64,000 bases of DNA from Dactylorhiza incarnata (taxonomy: Eukaryota > Streptophyta > Magnoliopsida > Asparagales > Orchidaceae): the NCBI GenBank assembly GCA_033032865.1, contig JAWHQI010000148.1:2809501-2873500 (forward strand), given 5' to 3'. Positions within the stretch are counted from its first letter, which is position 1, and each line of letters starts with the position of its first letter. A program made the position numbers and the translations under genes. The notes beneath the pieces were generated by a model. The model ran no database searches, was not told where the DNA came from, and was given only the letters and a program-made list of their open reading frames with translations. Of this stretch, positions 11,967 to 22,433 are shown piece after piece.

Positions 11967-12026
11967 CCAAGGTGCTCAACCTCATAATGCTCATTAAGAC
12001 TTATCAGGAGGGTGAGTAGTGCTTGG
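11967..12026 (-). other. Conserved stem-loop, copy 1 of element I
   Basis: On the minus strand: CCAAGCACTACTCACCCTC, loop with AAGTCTTAATGAGCATT, then GAGGTTGAGCACCTTGG. Same stem type as 53924-53983. It lies 162 bp from copy 2; the two copies in copia B are 161 bp apart. Confidence 0.65.
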
Positions 12027-12215
12027 TGGAGTTATCTTTGGCAAATTATTTCATTATATATTTTTACGTTTGGGCCAAATGTCTCTGAATTCACTTGTTG
12101 TTGCAAACATTAACAATATTGAAATAACACTTCTATGTGTGCAAGAAATTTATTGTTTGAAAGACGGTGTAGGTAATTTAGACATACAACATAATATGTT
12201 AAAAACTATTACATT

Positions 12216-13319
12216 TGTTGAAACTGATTTCTCGACCTCTTGTGGAGCTCGGGGCCCTCACCGAAATTAGGGGCAGCTAGCCCTTACTGATCCCTCAGAG
12301 AAGTAGACTGAAGACTAGGAAAATGACTAAGACCTTAGTCACAGCGAGGAGGTCCCTCCACTAACCCGGAAGATCGTTGAGCGCTTCCCCTCCCAAGCCA
12401 AAGCCGAGACTCGGGCACCTTGGAGGGCTCTGGAAATGCTAGCCAAGGAGAGCCTGAGGAGAGAGAAGCTGAAGTGAAGTCCTCTCCAAAGGTGCCCTTT
12501 AGGTCTTATTTATAGGTTTTCTGATCTGGCCTGCAAATAGCAGGATCCCGCCTTCTGATTTTACTATCTGCACCCCAAATGGGTCTGCTAACAGCCAAAC
12601 TTTGCTGTTTTGAGAGGCTAAGGGCAGACCACTAAGGGTAAAAGAGTAATTTGACCCTATCAGCCTATGGACAAGGAAACTGCTAGAGCCTTATTGTCGA
12701 AGCTCTCACGGGCCTTCGCGTGAGTCCTGCTCGCGATGCCTCTCCTAGGCGGTCGCCCTGCGAGGACCTCGCCGAAGTCCCCTCCCTGGCAGTATCTGCC
12801 GAGGTTTGGTCTCGCGAGCCTTCCTGCGAGACTGCCTGTTGACTTTGCCATGCGCCGAACACGTTTCGCTGAACATCAATTTACCGAACATAGGTCTCTT
12901 CTGCCAGGGGCCTGTGAGGTATTGGTTCGTCAGCCCTCGCCTGGCCCAGTCCCTGAAGATATCTGCCGAGGTCTGGATCTCGTAACTCCTGTCACGAGAC
13001 CGTCCCTTTGGCTTTAATGAACATAGAAAACTTTGCCGACTTCTGATGATTTCGCCGAACAGGGGTGGGCTCGACGAAGTCAGGTGAGCTCGACGAACAC
13101 TAGAGAGTTCGTCGAATGCAGTTCACCTTTCGTTGAACTCAGAAATCTTCCTCAAACGGCCCGCGAGCGCTTATCTCGCCGACCCTTCTCGCTCGCCCTT
13201 CAGCGAGCCCTCCGAGAGGGAAGGTCTTCGTCACTAGGGCCTCTCTTCCTTATTACCTCCTTCATCCTATTGCCTTCTTAAACCGCGTTTCCTCGTCTGA
13301 CGAATATCGGGGTTGTACA
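12216..13319 (-). mobile_element. Solo LTR of the gypsy C family
   Basis: Plus-strand ends TGTTGAAACTG...GGTTGTACA match the LTRs at 14187 and 57701. It is flanked by a perfect 5-bp TSD ACATT (12211-12215 and 13320-13324), so an intact insertion was reduced by LTR-LTR recombination. Minus-strand TATA TATAAATA is at 12507-12514. The right half has several CTCGACGAA/TTCGTCGAA sites (about 13065-13140). It is 1104 bp, shorter than the 1455-bp LTR at 14187. Confidence 0.92.
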
Positions 13320-13324
13320 ACATT
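13320..13324. repeat. TSD of the solo gypsy LTR (right copy)
   Basis: ACATT, identical to 12211-12215. Confidence 0.9.
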
Positions 13325-14186
13325 ACAATCATGCAAGACTAAGATTATGAGCACATGTAGATTACCAAAATAGTGAGTGTATGAATCATTGATTAGCATA
13401 AACTCATACTTAGAGTCATGCTAGGCAATCATACAAAATTTTCTATAGACCATTTCATTGAACATAATTAGATTAAGGTCAAGGCATGAAGATAAAACAA
13501 TGTTTAAGAAATTTGAAATTAAAATTAGACATTGAAGACAATCTTTAAGTGTATGCCTAATCAATTTTGACCATTGAAACTAAATAACTAAGATGTTTGC
13601 TCTTGCGAAGACATATAGTCAAACCATAATTTTGTAAATATTTAAAACAAAAACAAATGACAAAAGCATATTTTTGAGCATTTTGAATAATTTAATATTT
13701 TTTGTATTTTAGAATAAATTTAGAAAATTAAGATCAAAGTAATTTGAAACCAGAAAAATAAACTAAGAAAATTCATTAGAGAATATCAGAAATATTATAG
13801 AAAAATCAAAATTTCAATTTGGCTAAAAGAGTTAATGCCCAAACAGGCCACTGTATTTTGGGATTTTTTGAAAAATTTCTTTGAAATAGGTAGTATGTAT
13901 ATAGACCTTCTTAGTGTAGAAATTTCAGAAAATTTGGAGATGATTAGAAGGCTATTTAAGCATGTTTTATTTGTTAAAAGAAGGTTTTATATTTTAATTT
14001 GGTTTTCAAATATTTGTGTTTTACGATTTCATTAAGGCACAAAAATGATAAAATATGCAAAACACAAGATAAGCATGTTCGATCAAAACAAGAATGCATG
14101 AATAATATAATCAAAAAGAGTGTATGCAAAACATATGATATAGGTATGTACTAGATTATAAAACCCTAACTATATGCCTGCACACT
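13325..14186 (-). mobile_element. 3' region of copia element I, part 2
   Basis: AT-rich and without a gene. By position it continues element I beyond the solo LTR, because the ACATT TSD joins the two sides. Similarity to copia B (about 53100-53900) is weak by eye. It ends at the gypsy C insertion; 14182-14186 (ACACT) is the expected left TSD copy of gypsy C. Confidence 0.5.
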
Positions 14187-14484
14187 TGTTGAAACCGATT
14201 TTTCGGTCTCTTGTGAAGCTCGGGCCTTCAACAAGTTGAGGGGCAGCTAGCCCTTACTAATCCCTCGGAAGGAGCGGACTGGAGACTCGGAAATGGACTA
14301 AGACCTTAGTCACAGCGAGGAGGTCCCACCACAAACCCGGAAGATCGTTGAGCACTTCCCCTCCCAAGCCAAAGCTGAGACTCAGGCACCTTGGAGAGCT
14401 AGAGAGCTAAACCAAAGTAGCCAAGGGAGGAAAAAGCTCAGAGAGCTGAGATCGGAAACCCCTTCCAAGGTTCCCCATAAGGTA

Positions 14485-14492
14485 TATTTATA
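14485..14492 (-). promoter_or_regulatory. TATA box in gypsy C 3' LTR
   Basis: TATAAATA on the minus strand, conserved at 12507-12514 (solo LTR) and 57998-58005 (right LTR). Confidence 0.7.
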
Positions 14493-14825
14493 GTTTTTTG
14501 CTCGTGGTCTGTTAATAGCGGAATTCCGCCTTTTGGTTTTACTAAACGTACCCCAGTTTGGTCTGCTAACAGCCAAACTCCGCTGTTTGGAGGGGCTAAC
14601 GGCAGACCATCCGGGGCAGAGGGGTAATTTTGCCTCCTCAGCCTATGGGCAAATGGCTTGCGAGAAGGCTACTCGCGAGAGGTCCCGCTAGTCTCCTCAC
14701 GAGTATGGATCGTGAAACCCCTCTTGGGCGAGCGCTCTGCGAAGGCCCCACTCACGTCTCTTCCGGCGACATCCACCTAGGCCAGGTCTTGCATGCCTTC
14801 CTGCGAGCTCCCCTCGACCCTGTGT

Positions 14826-15605
14826 AAATCTGCTGAACTGGTCGGAAGATTATGTTCGTCGAGCTGAGAAGCCAGTTCGTCAAACTGAAACGTGTCGCGG
14901 GTTCGTCGAGATGAGTATCAAGGTCATCGAACGCAGAACGTCTTTCATCGAACGCCGAACGGCTTTCGTCGACCGCAGAATGGAGTTCGTCGAACAACGA
15001 AACTTGGAAAGAATTCGTTTTACCCAGAAGACCATTGTCAGCGGACTGCGAGGATCTGGCTCGCTCACCTTCATACGAGCGGTCGGCGAGTGTCCGGCTC
15101 GCCCGCCTTCCTGAGAGCGACCCATGAGACTCCAGATCGCCTTCCTTGTTACTTACACATCGAACACAGAGCTGAATTCGTCGATCTCAAACTAGAGTGC
15201 GTTGAACCGAAGACAAAATCTGCTGAACTGGCCGGAAGATTATGTTCATCGATCTAAGAAGCAAGTTCGTCGAACTGAAATGTTTCATAGGTTCGTCGAG
15301 TTGAGAAGCAAGTTCGTCGAATGCAGAACGGCTTTCGTCGAACGCAGAATGACTTTCGTCGACCGCAAAATGGAGTTCGTTGAACACCGAAACTTTGAAA
15401 GAATTCGGCTTACCCAGAAGACCACTACAAGCGGACCGCGAGGATCTGGCTCGCTCACCTTCATACGAGCAGTCGGTGAGTGTCCGGCTCGCCCGCCTTC
15501 CTGCGAGCGATGGGTGAGTGCCTGGCTCGCCCGCCTTCCTGCGAGCGACCCTTGAGACTCCGACTCGCCTTCCTCGTGACTTCTCTCGCCTGTTGACTTC
15601 TCAAT
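14826..15605. repeat. 390-bp tandem duplication in U3 of gypsy C LTR
   Basis: Two units beginning AAATCTGCTGAACTGG at 14826 and 15216. Each holds a run of TTCGTCGA sites followed by AAGAATTCG, CCAGAAGACCA and GAGGATCTGGCTCGCTCACC. Together they carry about ten exact TTCGTCGA sites. Long open frames on both strands here are by-products of the repeat. Confidence 0.85.
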
Positions 15606-15756
15606 CTTAGCCCATCTCTTGGCGAATATCAGGGTTGTACACAATCCCCGCTCTTTGCGAAACTACCTAGGCTCGCAAAGAAACATCCAAACCCTGGTAT
15701 TCGCCAGCCTCTGTGTGATGTGGTGCGAATCTTTTAGTGGGGCCCAGGCCTGTAGC

Positions 15757-15764
15757 TATAAATA
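15757..15764 (+). promoter_or_regulatory. TATA box of antisense gene 1
   Basis: TATAAATA, 77 bp before the ATG at 15841. It is on the strand opposite to gypsy C transcription, just inside its 3' LTR. Confidence 0.6.
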
Positions 15765-15840
15765 CCATTCCTCCCAGCCGGTGTTCAAACTTTTTCTTCC
15801 TCTTGTGAAGCTTTTCCCCCTCACCGTAACACTCAGTGCG

Positions 15841-17057
15841 ATGTCCAAAAAGGAAGAGGTGCTGGCCCTCCTTAGGGCCTCGCAGGAAACTCAGAAGGCC
15901 AAGGCAACCGTGCTCGCTTCCTGGGCCTCGCCGCAGCGTGCTTCGCCTTAGACAAAAATGGCAAAGACCGTCTGGTGCTTGTCCAGCGAAGATGGGGTTT
16001 CTCCTCCATCTCCATCCTCCCATCACGAGCTCACTCCACTGGTACTAATGTCAAACTCGCTAATTTAACGTCTTTCATACTTGAAGTTGTCTCTTCATTC
16101 GCAGAACACTCCCCCGGGGGAGAATACACTAGAGAAGACAACCTCGGAGATTTGTATCTCTGCCTCTAGGAGGATTGACCCGCACCCCGGGCCGTGAGGA
16201 CATCTGAAATGCGGCCCCGCCCTCGCAGTCAGGTGAGTAGTTCTCCTCGCCTTCCTTTGAAACATATTTTATTACTTGCTAAGTTTCCCTAATCCCTTAT
16301 GCAGTCTCCTCTCGCAAATTTGGAGGAGCGGTTCCATCCTCCCACGGACCTGCCGGCCCCGCCAAATCAGACCATCATCACTCTCATATTCGTCATTCTA
16401 GGGCAAAGGAGCCCCAAAGGGACATTGCTTGCTGAGCCCAGACTTGCTGCCGAAGCTGCGTACCGCCCCGGTCTAGGGAAGGCCGTTACCCGAGCCTTCG
16501 TTAATGCGTTCCAGGGCCGGCCTAGCTCCTCTCGCCAGCGGCCCAGTACCCAAACTCCCCTGCCAGGTTAGACCATCCCTGTCGAGTGCCCATTCCACCT
16601 CCTCTTCTCTGATTTTTATCTCGCAGGTGATCCTTCGACCCTGCTTACTGAGTTGGAGCATGGATAGGTGGAGATGTCGCCACCCACCTCGCCGGGTCAG
16701 GTTGCGAATTTTCTGGGGGACCCCGGCGAACCAGAGCAAATGAAGAGTCGGGCCGCCGAGATATTTCAGAAGCACACTTTCATACTGCGGGAGCTATACG
16801 AACACAATCCGCAGGATCGGCTCGCTTATGAAGAGAGATTTGATGTTATGGAGGACGCACACGCGCGCCTACTTGCCGAGGTGTGGCCGATCGATAGCAG
16901 CGTGGTGACCTCCCCTGTGGTGCACATCGCTCGGATCGAGGATTACGCACGGTTGCTAACTCGCGAGGCCCAGTTGGTTCGCGAGTACCACTACCCGCGA
17001 GTCCCACCGCGCTCGGGTGTGCGGGGTCACGGACGCTGGAAATGGCTTCGTTATTGA
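15841..17057 (+). pseudogene. Antisense gene 1 inside gypsy C, intron-containing, unknown product
   Basis: Plus-strand gene in the 3' part of gypsy C, opposite to gag-pol. The ATG at 15841 follows a TATA box. I read four exons: 15841-16041, 16105-16232, 16305-16566 and 16627-17057. The introns are 63, 72 and 60 nt with GT...AG ends (acceptors CGCAG, TGCAG, CGCAG). Exon 1 starts MSKKEEVLALLRASQETQ and is interrupted by TAG at about 15949. Exon 2 has a TGA and a net frameshift. Exon 4 has one TAG and then a long open part with MKSRAAEIFQKHTFILRELY and a helical, charged character. Codon use is GC-rich, like gene 2. I do not recognise the family. Other splice choices are possible. Confidence 0.5.
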
Positions 17058-17451
17058 AGAGTTTCTCTTGTTAATCAGCTATTGGCTTCCTCTTCTCCTC
17101 CCCTTTATGGGGGGATTGAACAATTTGATGATTTGTAATGTTAAGACTTTCTTGGCTCGCTTGCGAGCCCACCGTTTCTGTTTTCATTACGTCCATCGCT
17201 ATGTCCCCCTCGTTCACTCTTTGCAAACTTTTCTCTTACTAACTATATTTGGTTGCCTTACTCTCGTGACTCGCTCTCGCTCTACTTCTTTATACAGGCT
17301 TCGCACGCCCCAAGTCTAGCTGGAGGGGTTTTCTTTTGCGGGGCGCCAACTCGCCAAGAGCGGATAAGGGTCCGGGAGGTTTGAAAAATACAGCGCGGAT
17401 CCGCTATCCGCAGCCCCCGGCGCTTCATTTTCTTCCCTCCAATTTTATTTC

Positions 17452-17459
17452 TATAAATA
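17452..17459 (+). promoter_or_regulatory. TATA box of antisense gene 2
   Basis: TATAAATA, 122 bp before the ATG at 17581 and after a CT-rich leader. Its presence suggests that gene 2 is transcribed separately from gene 1. Confidence 0.6.
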
Positions 17460-17580
17460 GTCCCCGCATTTATCTTTTCAACCACTGCATTTAATGCTTT
17501 CTCTTTGACCCCTTCCTCTAACCCTCTCGTAGAACCTAGCTCGCTCTCGCTAATTTCACGATTCACAACCCTCTAACATC

Positions 17581-19479
17581 ATGGTCGCAGACGTGGAGGC
17601 GGAGGGGCGGGCCAAGTGTGTCGGATCATTCCTCGAGGGCCCTTTCTTCTGCGTGAACCTCACCTCGGAGGAGTTTCATGCCACCGTCGACCAGTATATC
17701 CCTCCTGTATTTGTGGCTCGATGCCTTACTGATCGAGACACCATCAGCGACCTGCACCTCGACGAGCTCGTCATCCCCATTGCTCACTTTGAGAATGGGT
17801 TGCGACTCCCCCTCTGGCCTGAAGTGCGCTAGGTATGATTATTCTTTGGACATAGTATTCTTGGCTCGCTTCACGAAGAGTTTTCTAACCCTTGCTGACT
17901 CTTCTAGGTACTCAAATACTTTGGAGTTCTGCCGAGCCAGTTGACTCCGAACGCGATCGCCACCGTGGTCGCGTTCGCCAGCTACCTTTGGGCGGAGAGG
18001 ATCGAGTTCAGTTTGCTCGTCCTCCGCAAGGTATTTTCTTTCCGCGCATACAAAGACAGGAGGACTCAATTCGCAAGTCAGCACGTCACCATCTGCGAGA
18101 TGGTGAATAAGGCCCATTACTGGACGCAAAAATATGTCTTCGTGAAGGGCCCTTTTGGCAATATCTCCTACACTCCCCTTCAGCGGGACGATGCCACCTA
18201 CCGCCCTCCTGCCTCGCTAGGGGGCAATGATGCCAGACTGTACCAGTACCTACAGGGGAAGAACTTCGAAGTAGTCTTCCTCCGACAGAGGGTGGACTCA
18301 CTGACGTCCGTTCTCCAGGGCGAAGGTATGACCCGCCCTCCCCGACTTGCCCTCTCTTTTTCTTTCGTGTTATGCTAACATTTCTAACATCTTTCCAGGA
18401 GAACGCAATCTTCCATGCAACCCCCTGCACGTGATCCCATCCGCCCCCACTACTGGCGCGCTCGCGAACGCGGCCGCCGAGGCGTGCCGCGATCGCCCGA
18501 GCTCTTCGTCCGGAATGAAACGCCCACCTCCACCAAGCCGGCCCGCCTCGCAGGGATTGGCGAAGAAGACAAAGAAAACCCCCTCTGCACCTAAGGGGAT
18601 GGATGTCGTGGATCTGTCCTAACAAGACCTCTCCCCCTCTCCTTCGGTGATCTAGAAGCCCACTGATAAGAATGGAGAGCCGGGCAATTCTGCCGATTGG
18701 CCCAAGCCGACGAGCCACACGAACTTCGGGCTCGGGGCAAAGCTCCCGGACGCAGTTGGTGAGCCGGTGCTCGCTTGGGACCATGAGTAGAATAAAATCG
18801 TCTGCTCCTCCCTCCTCCCCTCCTGGGTGGAGAGAGACAGAATTGGGGGCGAAGCGTTCGCCCTCTCCTTCGGAATCTACGGCAACGAGGACGTGTCCCT
18901 CTTCAGGGACCCATGCGAGCCCAGTTCTGGGCGACGGAGCTTACCCATATGGTGGGCTGCAGGTACTTCACCGCGGATAGGGAAATCAAAGAGCTCAATG
19001 GCGAGCTCTGGAAGTCCGCGGATGAGGTCGCGGAGCTTAAGGGAAAGGTGGCCATAACTGAGGGCCTGCTCGCCAAATTTCAAGGCGGACTGGTAAGCAA
19101 TGTTTGCAAAGAGTTTTTCCCCTGTTTCGCTACCCTTCGCCTCTTTCTAACCTCCTTTCTGCAGGATGTCGAGTCCGCGAGCAAACTTACCGCGAGGATC
19201 ACTGACCTGGAGATGGAGAATTCCTTCCTCAAGGCCCAGGCTCGTGATCTAACCATGGAGGTGCTACCCCCACCTCCTACACGAGCTAGGGCTCGCGGCC
19301 AGTCGTGTGATGAAAAGGAGGCCGCCTGCAAAAACTTGATGGAAATCGCCGAACTCGTCTTTGACACCCTTAAAGGTGCGGACCTGGTCGTTCCTGATGC
19401 TGTGGAGCTCACCGCGGAAGACGTCGTCCCCGACCTGTTCGTGCCGATCAAAGAGGCGGAAGATCGCGAGTGCGAGTGA
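17581..19479 (+). pseudogene. Antisense gene 2 inside gypsy C: Transposase_28-like protein, spliced
   Basis: Plus-strand gene opposite to gypsy C pol. Exons as read: 17581-17832, 17908-18325, 18399-19092, 19165-19479. Introns are 75, 73 and 72 nt with consensus-like ends (donors GTATGA, GTATGA, GTAAGC; acceptors TTCTAG, TTCCAG, CTGCAG). Exon 2 opens VLKYFGVLPSQLTPNAIATV, the signature of Pfam Transposase_28 (PF04195, 'putative gypsy type transposon'); RAYKDRR follows. Exon 3 is Pro/Ser/Lys-rich with a basic run AKKTKKT that could be a nuclear signal, and has stops at 18620, about 18652 and 18787 and one frameshift near 18910. Exon 4 and the end of exon 3 form a coiled coil. The last codon of exon 1 is TAG where AAG would keep the frame. 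Antisense extra ORFs with this domain are known in Tat-lineage elements; their function is unknown. Confidence 0.7.
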
Positions 19480-19801
19480 AGGATTCTTCATCAGGAAGCT
19501 TTGACCATTTAATTCTTCTAAGGCTCTGTTTGGTTGGGTTGTTGCTGATGGAAAGCTACTGATGAAAAACTGCTGATAGGAAAATTGCTGATTCTAGAAA
19601 ACGGAGTTTTGTTAAAAAAAACTGTTTGGGTGAAATGGAGTTTGTAAAACGGTGTTTTGAAAAGTTGTTTGGAAACAAAACGGAGTTTTGAGCTAAATTT
19701 TTTTTCTCACCAAATATCAGACAAAGATATATATTTTCCATCATATAATACCAAACACAAAAAAATAATGTCCACATGAAACATATTTATGATATCTCTT
19801 T

Positions 19802-19945
19802 CTACGATCTAGATTCATACAACTGATCCGCTATACTATCACGTAGCGCGATCATCTCCTCTACACCACCTGCACTGTCAGGGCATGTATCTTGCCGCTC
19901 TTGTGTGGCCACTCCATCATCTCTACTCCTCTGCTCGGACATCAG
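19802..19945 (-). pseudogene. C-terminal remnant of a PIF-like transposase or partner ORF
   Basis: The minus-strand frame ends with EEMIALRDSIADQLYESRS and a stop at 19802. Plant PIF/Harbinger proteins commonly end with a similar 'R..IA..(M/L)(W/Y)' helix. Upstream the frame runs into the microsatellite, so the rest is missing. The assignment rests on this short motif and on the TIR/TSD context. Confidence 0.4.
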
Positions 19946-20236
19946 ATACACACAACACACATATACAGCACAACACACATATACAACAGATACACATATA
20001 CAACAGATACACACAACACACATATACAGCACAACACACATATACAGCACAACACACATATACAACAGATACACACAACACACATATACGACACAACACA
20101 CAAGCACATACACAAGCACATACACAGCATATACACACACATCACATATATACACACACACATCACACACACATCACACATACACACACACAACACACAC
20201 ATATACACACACATCACACATATATACACAAACAAG
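19940..20236. repeat. CA-rich microsatellite
   Basis: Interspersed ACACAACACACATATACA units and CACATACACA runs, about 300 bp. Open frames on all strands here are spurious. Confidence 0.95.
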
Positions 20237-20777
20237 CAGAAATCGAAATCCAACACAACAGGAAGAACAAATCACAGCAGAAATCAAATCCACAACAAGC
20301 TCAAATCCACAACAGAAGCAAAAATCGAAAACAATCCAAGCAGAAATCAGAAAATATCCGAGCAGAAATCGTAGCACAGGAAGCAGAAATCAATTTACCC
20401 CTTTGATGGAGCGATGACGGCGTCTTCGAGAGCGCTGGCGGCGTCTTCGAGAGCGCTGGCAGCGTCAGATCGAGCGGAGGACATCTTCGAAAGGGAGAGG
20501 GATTGTCGTCGCTGAGGGCATGCCGTCGGAGACTGGGAAATTGCCGCTAGGTTAGGGAGAATCGGGAATCGCCGCTAGGTTAGGGAGAGGGCTCGTCGTC
20601 TGCGGCTTGCTATTGCGGCCAGACGCGAAAAAACAGTGCGGCTGGGAGGTATAAGGAAACAACCGAAGTAATTAACCGGCTTTTTAGCCATAAGCCAAAC
20701 CAAACGCCGCTTCACTTGAAAACTCTGTTTTCTAGAAACCGCACAACAGGCAATCAGCCCAACCAAACGCCACCTAA

Positions 20778-21468
20778 GTGTAAGATTTTGTTTTGGTCGG
20801 CGAGTTCGTCGTTGAATGTAAAACCTTTTGATCAATGATATAGAAACATTTTGTATCTCTTGAATGTCATTTCATTTTTATTTCATTACTCGCACTCGCA
20901 CCTGTATTCTTGCTCGCTCAGATGTATCTTACCATGCTTGCGCTAATATGCTCGCGTCTCCACGCCTTTGTTTCTGTATTTCTGTGTTTAGCCAGGCTCG
21001 CGCTCGCGCATTGTCAATGCAGCGTTCACTTAGATTCTTTAGCTTAGAAGCCTCGTTCGCTAAAGCCGTTCTCCCTCCACGCCTGGAGAAGTCTGGTCCG
21101 CTACCCTCTTCTAGTTCGCCCCATTGATGCCCTTGCGAACGAGGTCGACATTACCCTGCTTCACTTGCTCGACCCCTGCGAGCTTCTAACAATACATGTG
21201 GACTGCCATACTCCATACGCCACCAAATATTCTCTAAGCATTTTTGCGATCTAGGGCCCGAATCGGTAAGCTTTGCGACCACCATACTCCACAGCCCTGC
21301 TTTCAGCTTTGGTCTTAGGTGCTTTTCATCCGTCACAAGTTTTTGTTTTTGCACGAGCGAGCCTCCGGGCTCGCCTCTCCTAGGCTTTGGGAGATTTTGC
21401 GAGCCGAGACCCTTAGTATGCATAACTTGCTAGCTGGTCCTTGGGACCGATTTATTCCACTGGCTAGT
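20778..21468 (-). mobile_element. Gypsy C untranslated region between antisense gene 2 and the minisatellite
   Basis: I see no gene. The left part probably holds the 3' end of antisense gene 2, whose stop is just left of the PIF insertion. Short open frames (for example 20864-21127) lack any recognisable domain. Confidence 0.5.
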
Positions 21469-22377
21469 GAGAGCCTGACAGCGGAATCATTCAGGGTGCT
21501 CCAGCACCAAAGGACTTGTTACTTGCCAGCCTCTATAGAGATCAACCTGACCCACCGTCTATGAGAGCTCGGCAGCGGAATCGATCTGGGGCATTCTAGC
21601 ACCAAAGGACTTGTTACATGCCGGCCTCTCTAGAGATCAACCTGACCCACCGTCTATGAGAGCCCGACAGCGGAATCGATCTGGGGCCTTCCAGCACCAA
21701 AGGACTTGTTACTTGTCAGCCTCTCCTGAGATCAACCTGACCCACAGTCTATGAGAGCCCGACAGCGGAATCGATCTGGGGCATTCCAGCACCAAAGGAC
21801 TTGTTACTTGCCAGCCTCTCTAGAGATCAACCTGACCCACCGTCTATGAGAGATCGGCAGCAGAATCGACCTGGGGCATTACAGCACCAAAGGACTTGTT
21901 ACTTGCCAGCCTCTCCAGAGATCAACCTTACCCACCGTCTATGAGAGCCTGGCAGCGGAATCGATCTGGGTCATTCCAGCACCAAAGGACTTGTTACTTT
22001 CCAGCCTCTCCAGAGATCAACCTGACCCAATGTCTATGAGAGCCCGACAGCGGAATCGATCTGGGGCATTCCAGCACCAAAGGACTTGTTACTTGCCAGC
22101 CTCTCCAGAGATCAACCTGACCCACCATCTATGAGAGCTCAGCAGCGGAATCGATCTGGGGCATTCCAGCATAATAGGACTTGTTACTTGCCAGCCTCTC
22201 CAGAGATCAACCTGACCCACCGTCTATGAGAGCCCGGTAGCGGAATCGATCTAGGGCATTCCAGCACCAAAGGACTTGTTACTTGTCAGCCTCTCCAGAG
22301 ATTTGCCTGAACCACCGTCTATGAGAGCCCGGCAGCGGGATCGATCTGGGGCATTCCAGCATAAAAAACTTGTCACC
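21469..22377. repeat. 95-bp minisatellite in gypsy C 3' untranslated region
   Basis: Unit starts at 21469, 21563, 21658, 21753, 21848, 21943, 22038, 22133, 22228 and 22323: a 95-bp period (94 for the first), nine full copies and a partial tenth. Each unit contains GAGAGC, CAGCGGAATCGATCTGGGGC, CCAAAGGACTTGTTAC and GAGATCAACCTGACCCACC. Copies differ by scattered substitutions. It lies between the pol stop (22434) and the antisense genes. Confidence 0.95.
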
Positions 22378-22433
22378 GACTCAGAAATGACCTCAGAATC
22401 TATGTATGAATAATGAAACACACAATAAGTTAG

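Larger units (their letters stand above)
10725..12215 (-). mobile_element. 3' noncoding region of copia element I, part 1
   Basis: The reverse complement matches the 3' noncoding region of copia B (about 53900-55100): two stem-loops, repeated AAAAGGGGGAG(C/A) words near the LTR and the polypurine tract at 10725-10737. I see no gene. The solo gypsy LTR interrupts it at 12216. Confidence 0.7.
14187..15641 (-). mobile_element. 3' LTR of gypsy C
   Basis: Plus-strand ends TGTTGAAACCG and GGTTGTACA, 1455 bp. The adjoining internal bases CAATCCCCGC read on the minus strand as the polypurine tract GCGGGGATTG. The TATA box is on the minus strand at 14485-14492. Upstream of it in the element's sense lie two tandem 390-bp units rich in TTCGTCGA (14826-15605). 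The shared segments match the right LTR at 57701-58037 and 63711-64000. Confidence 0.92.
19522..20774 (-). mobile_element. PIF/Harbinger-type non-autonomous DNA element
   Basis: Terminal inverted repeats: GGCTCTGTTTGGTTGGGTTG on the left and, on the complementary strand at the right end, GGTGGCGTTTGGTTGGGCTG. The flanking 3-bp TSD is TAA on both sides (19519-19521, 20775-20777), as expected for PIF/Harbinger (TWA). It is 1253 bp. Its minus strand has a possible first exon (20484-20395: 29 codons with a repeated ASALEDA, then a possible donor GGGTAAAT) and a transposase-like C-terminal end (about 19945-19802), separated by a CA-rich microsatellite. It looks like an internal deletion derivative. 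It sits just after the end of antisense gene 2. Confidence 0.85.

Noticed and set aside
14752..15644. Overlapping open frames on both strands in the gypsy C LTR
   Set aside because: Generated by the TTCGTCGA array; both strands open at once and no domain seen.
18086..18784. 232-codon minus-strand ORF
   Set aside because: Antisense shadow of antisense gene 2 in GC-rich sequence; the plus strand has the recognisable domain and splice sites.
19802..20417. Five to six overlapping ORFs of 70-170 codons
   Set aside because: They translate a CA-rich microsatellite (Thr-His-Ile or Cys-Val-Tyr runs). Only the short C-terminal end at 19802-19945 may be real transposase.
21469..22377. CRISPR-like regular array
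   Set aside because: Units are contiguous 95-bp repeats with no unique spacers, in a plant retrotransposon.
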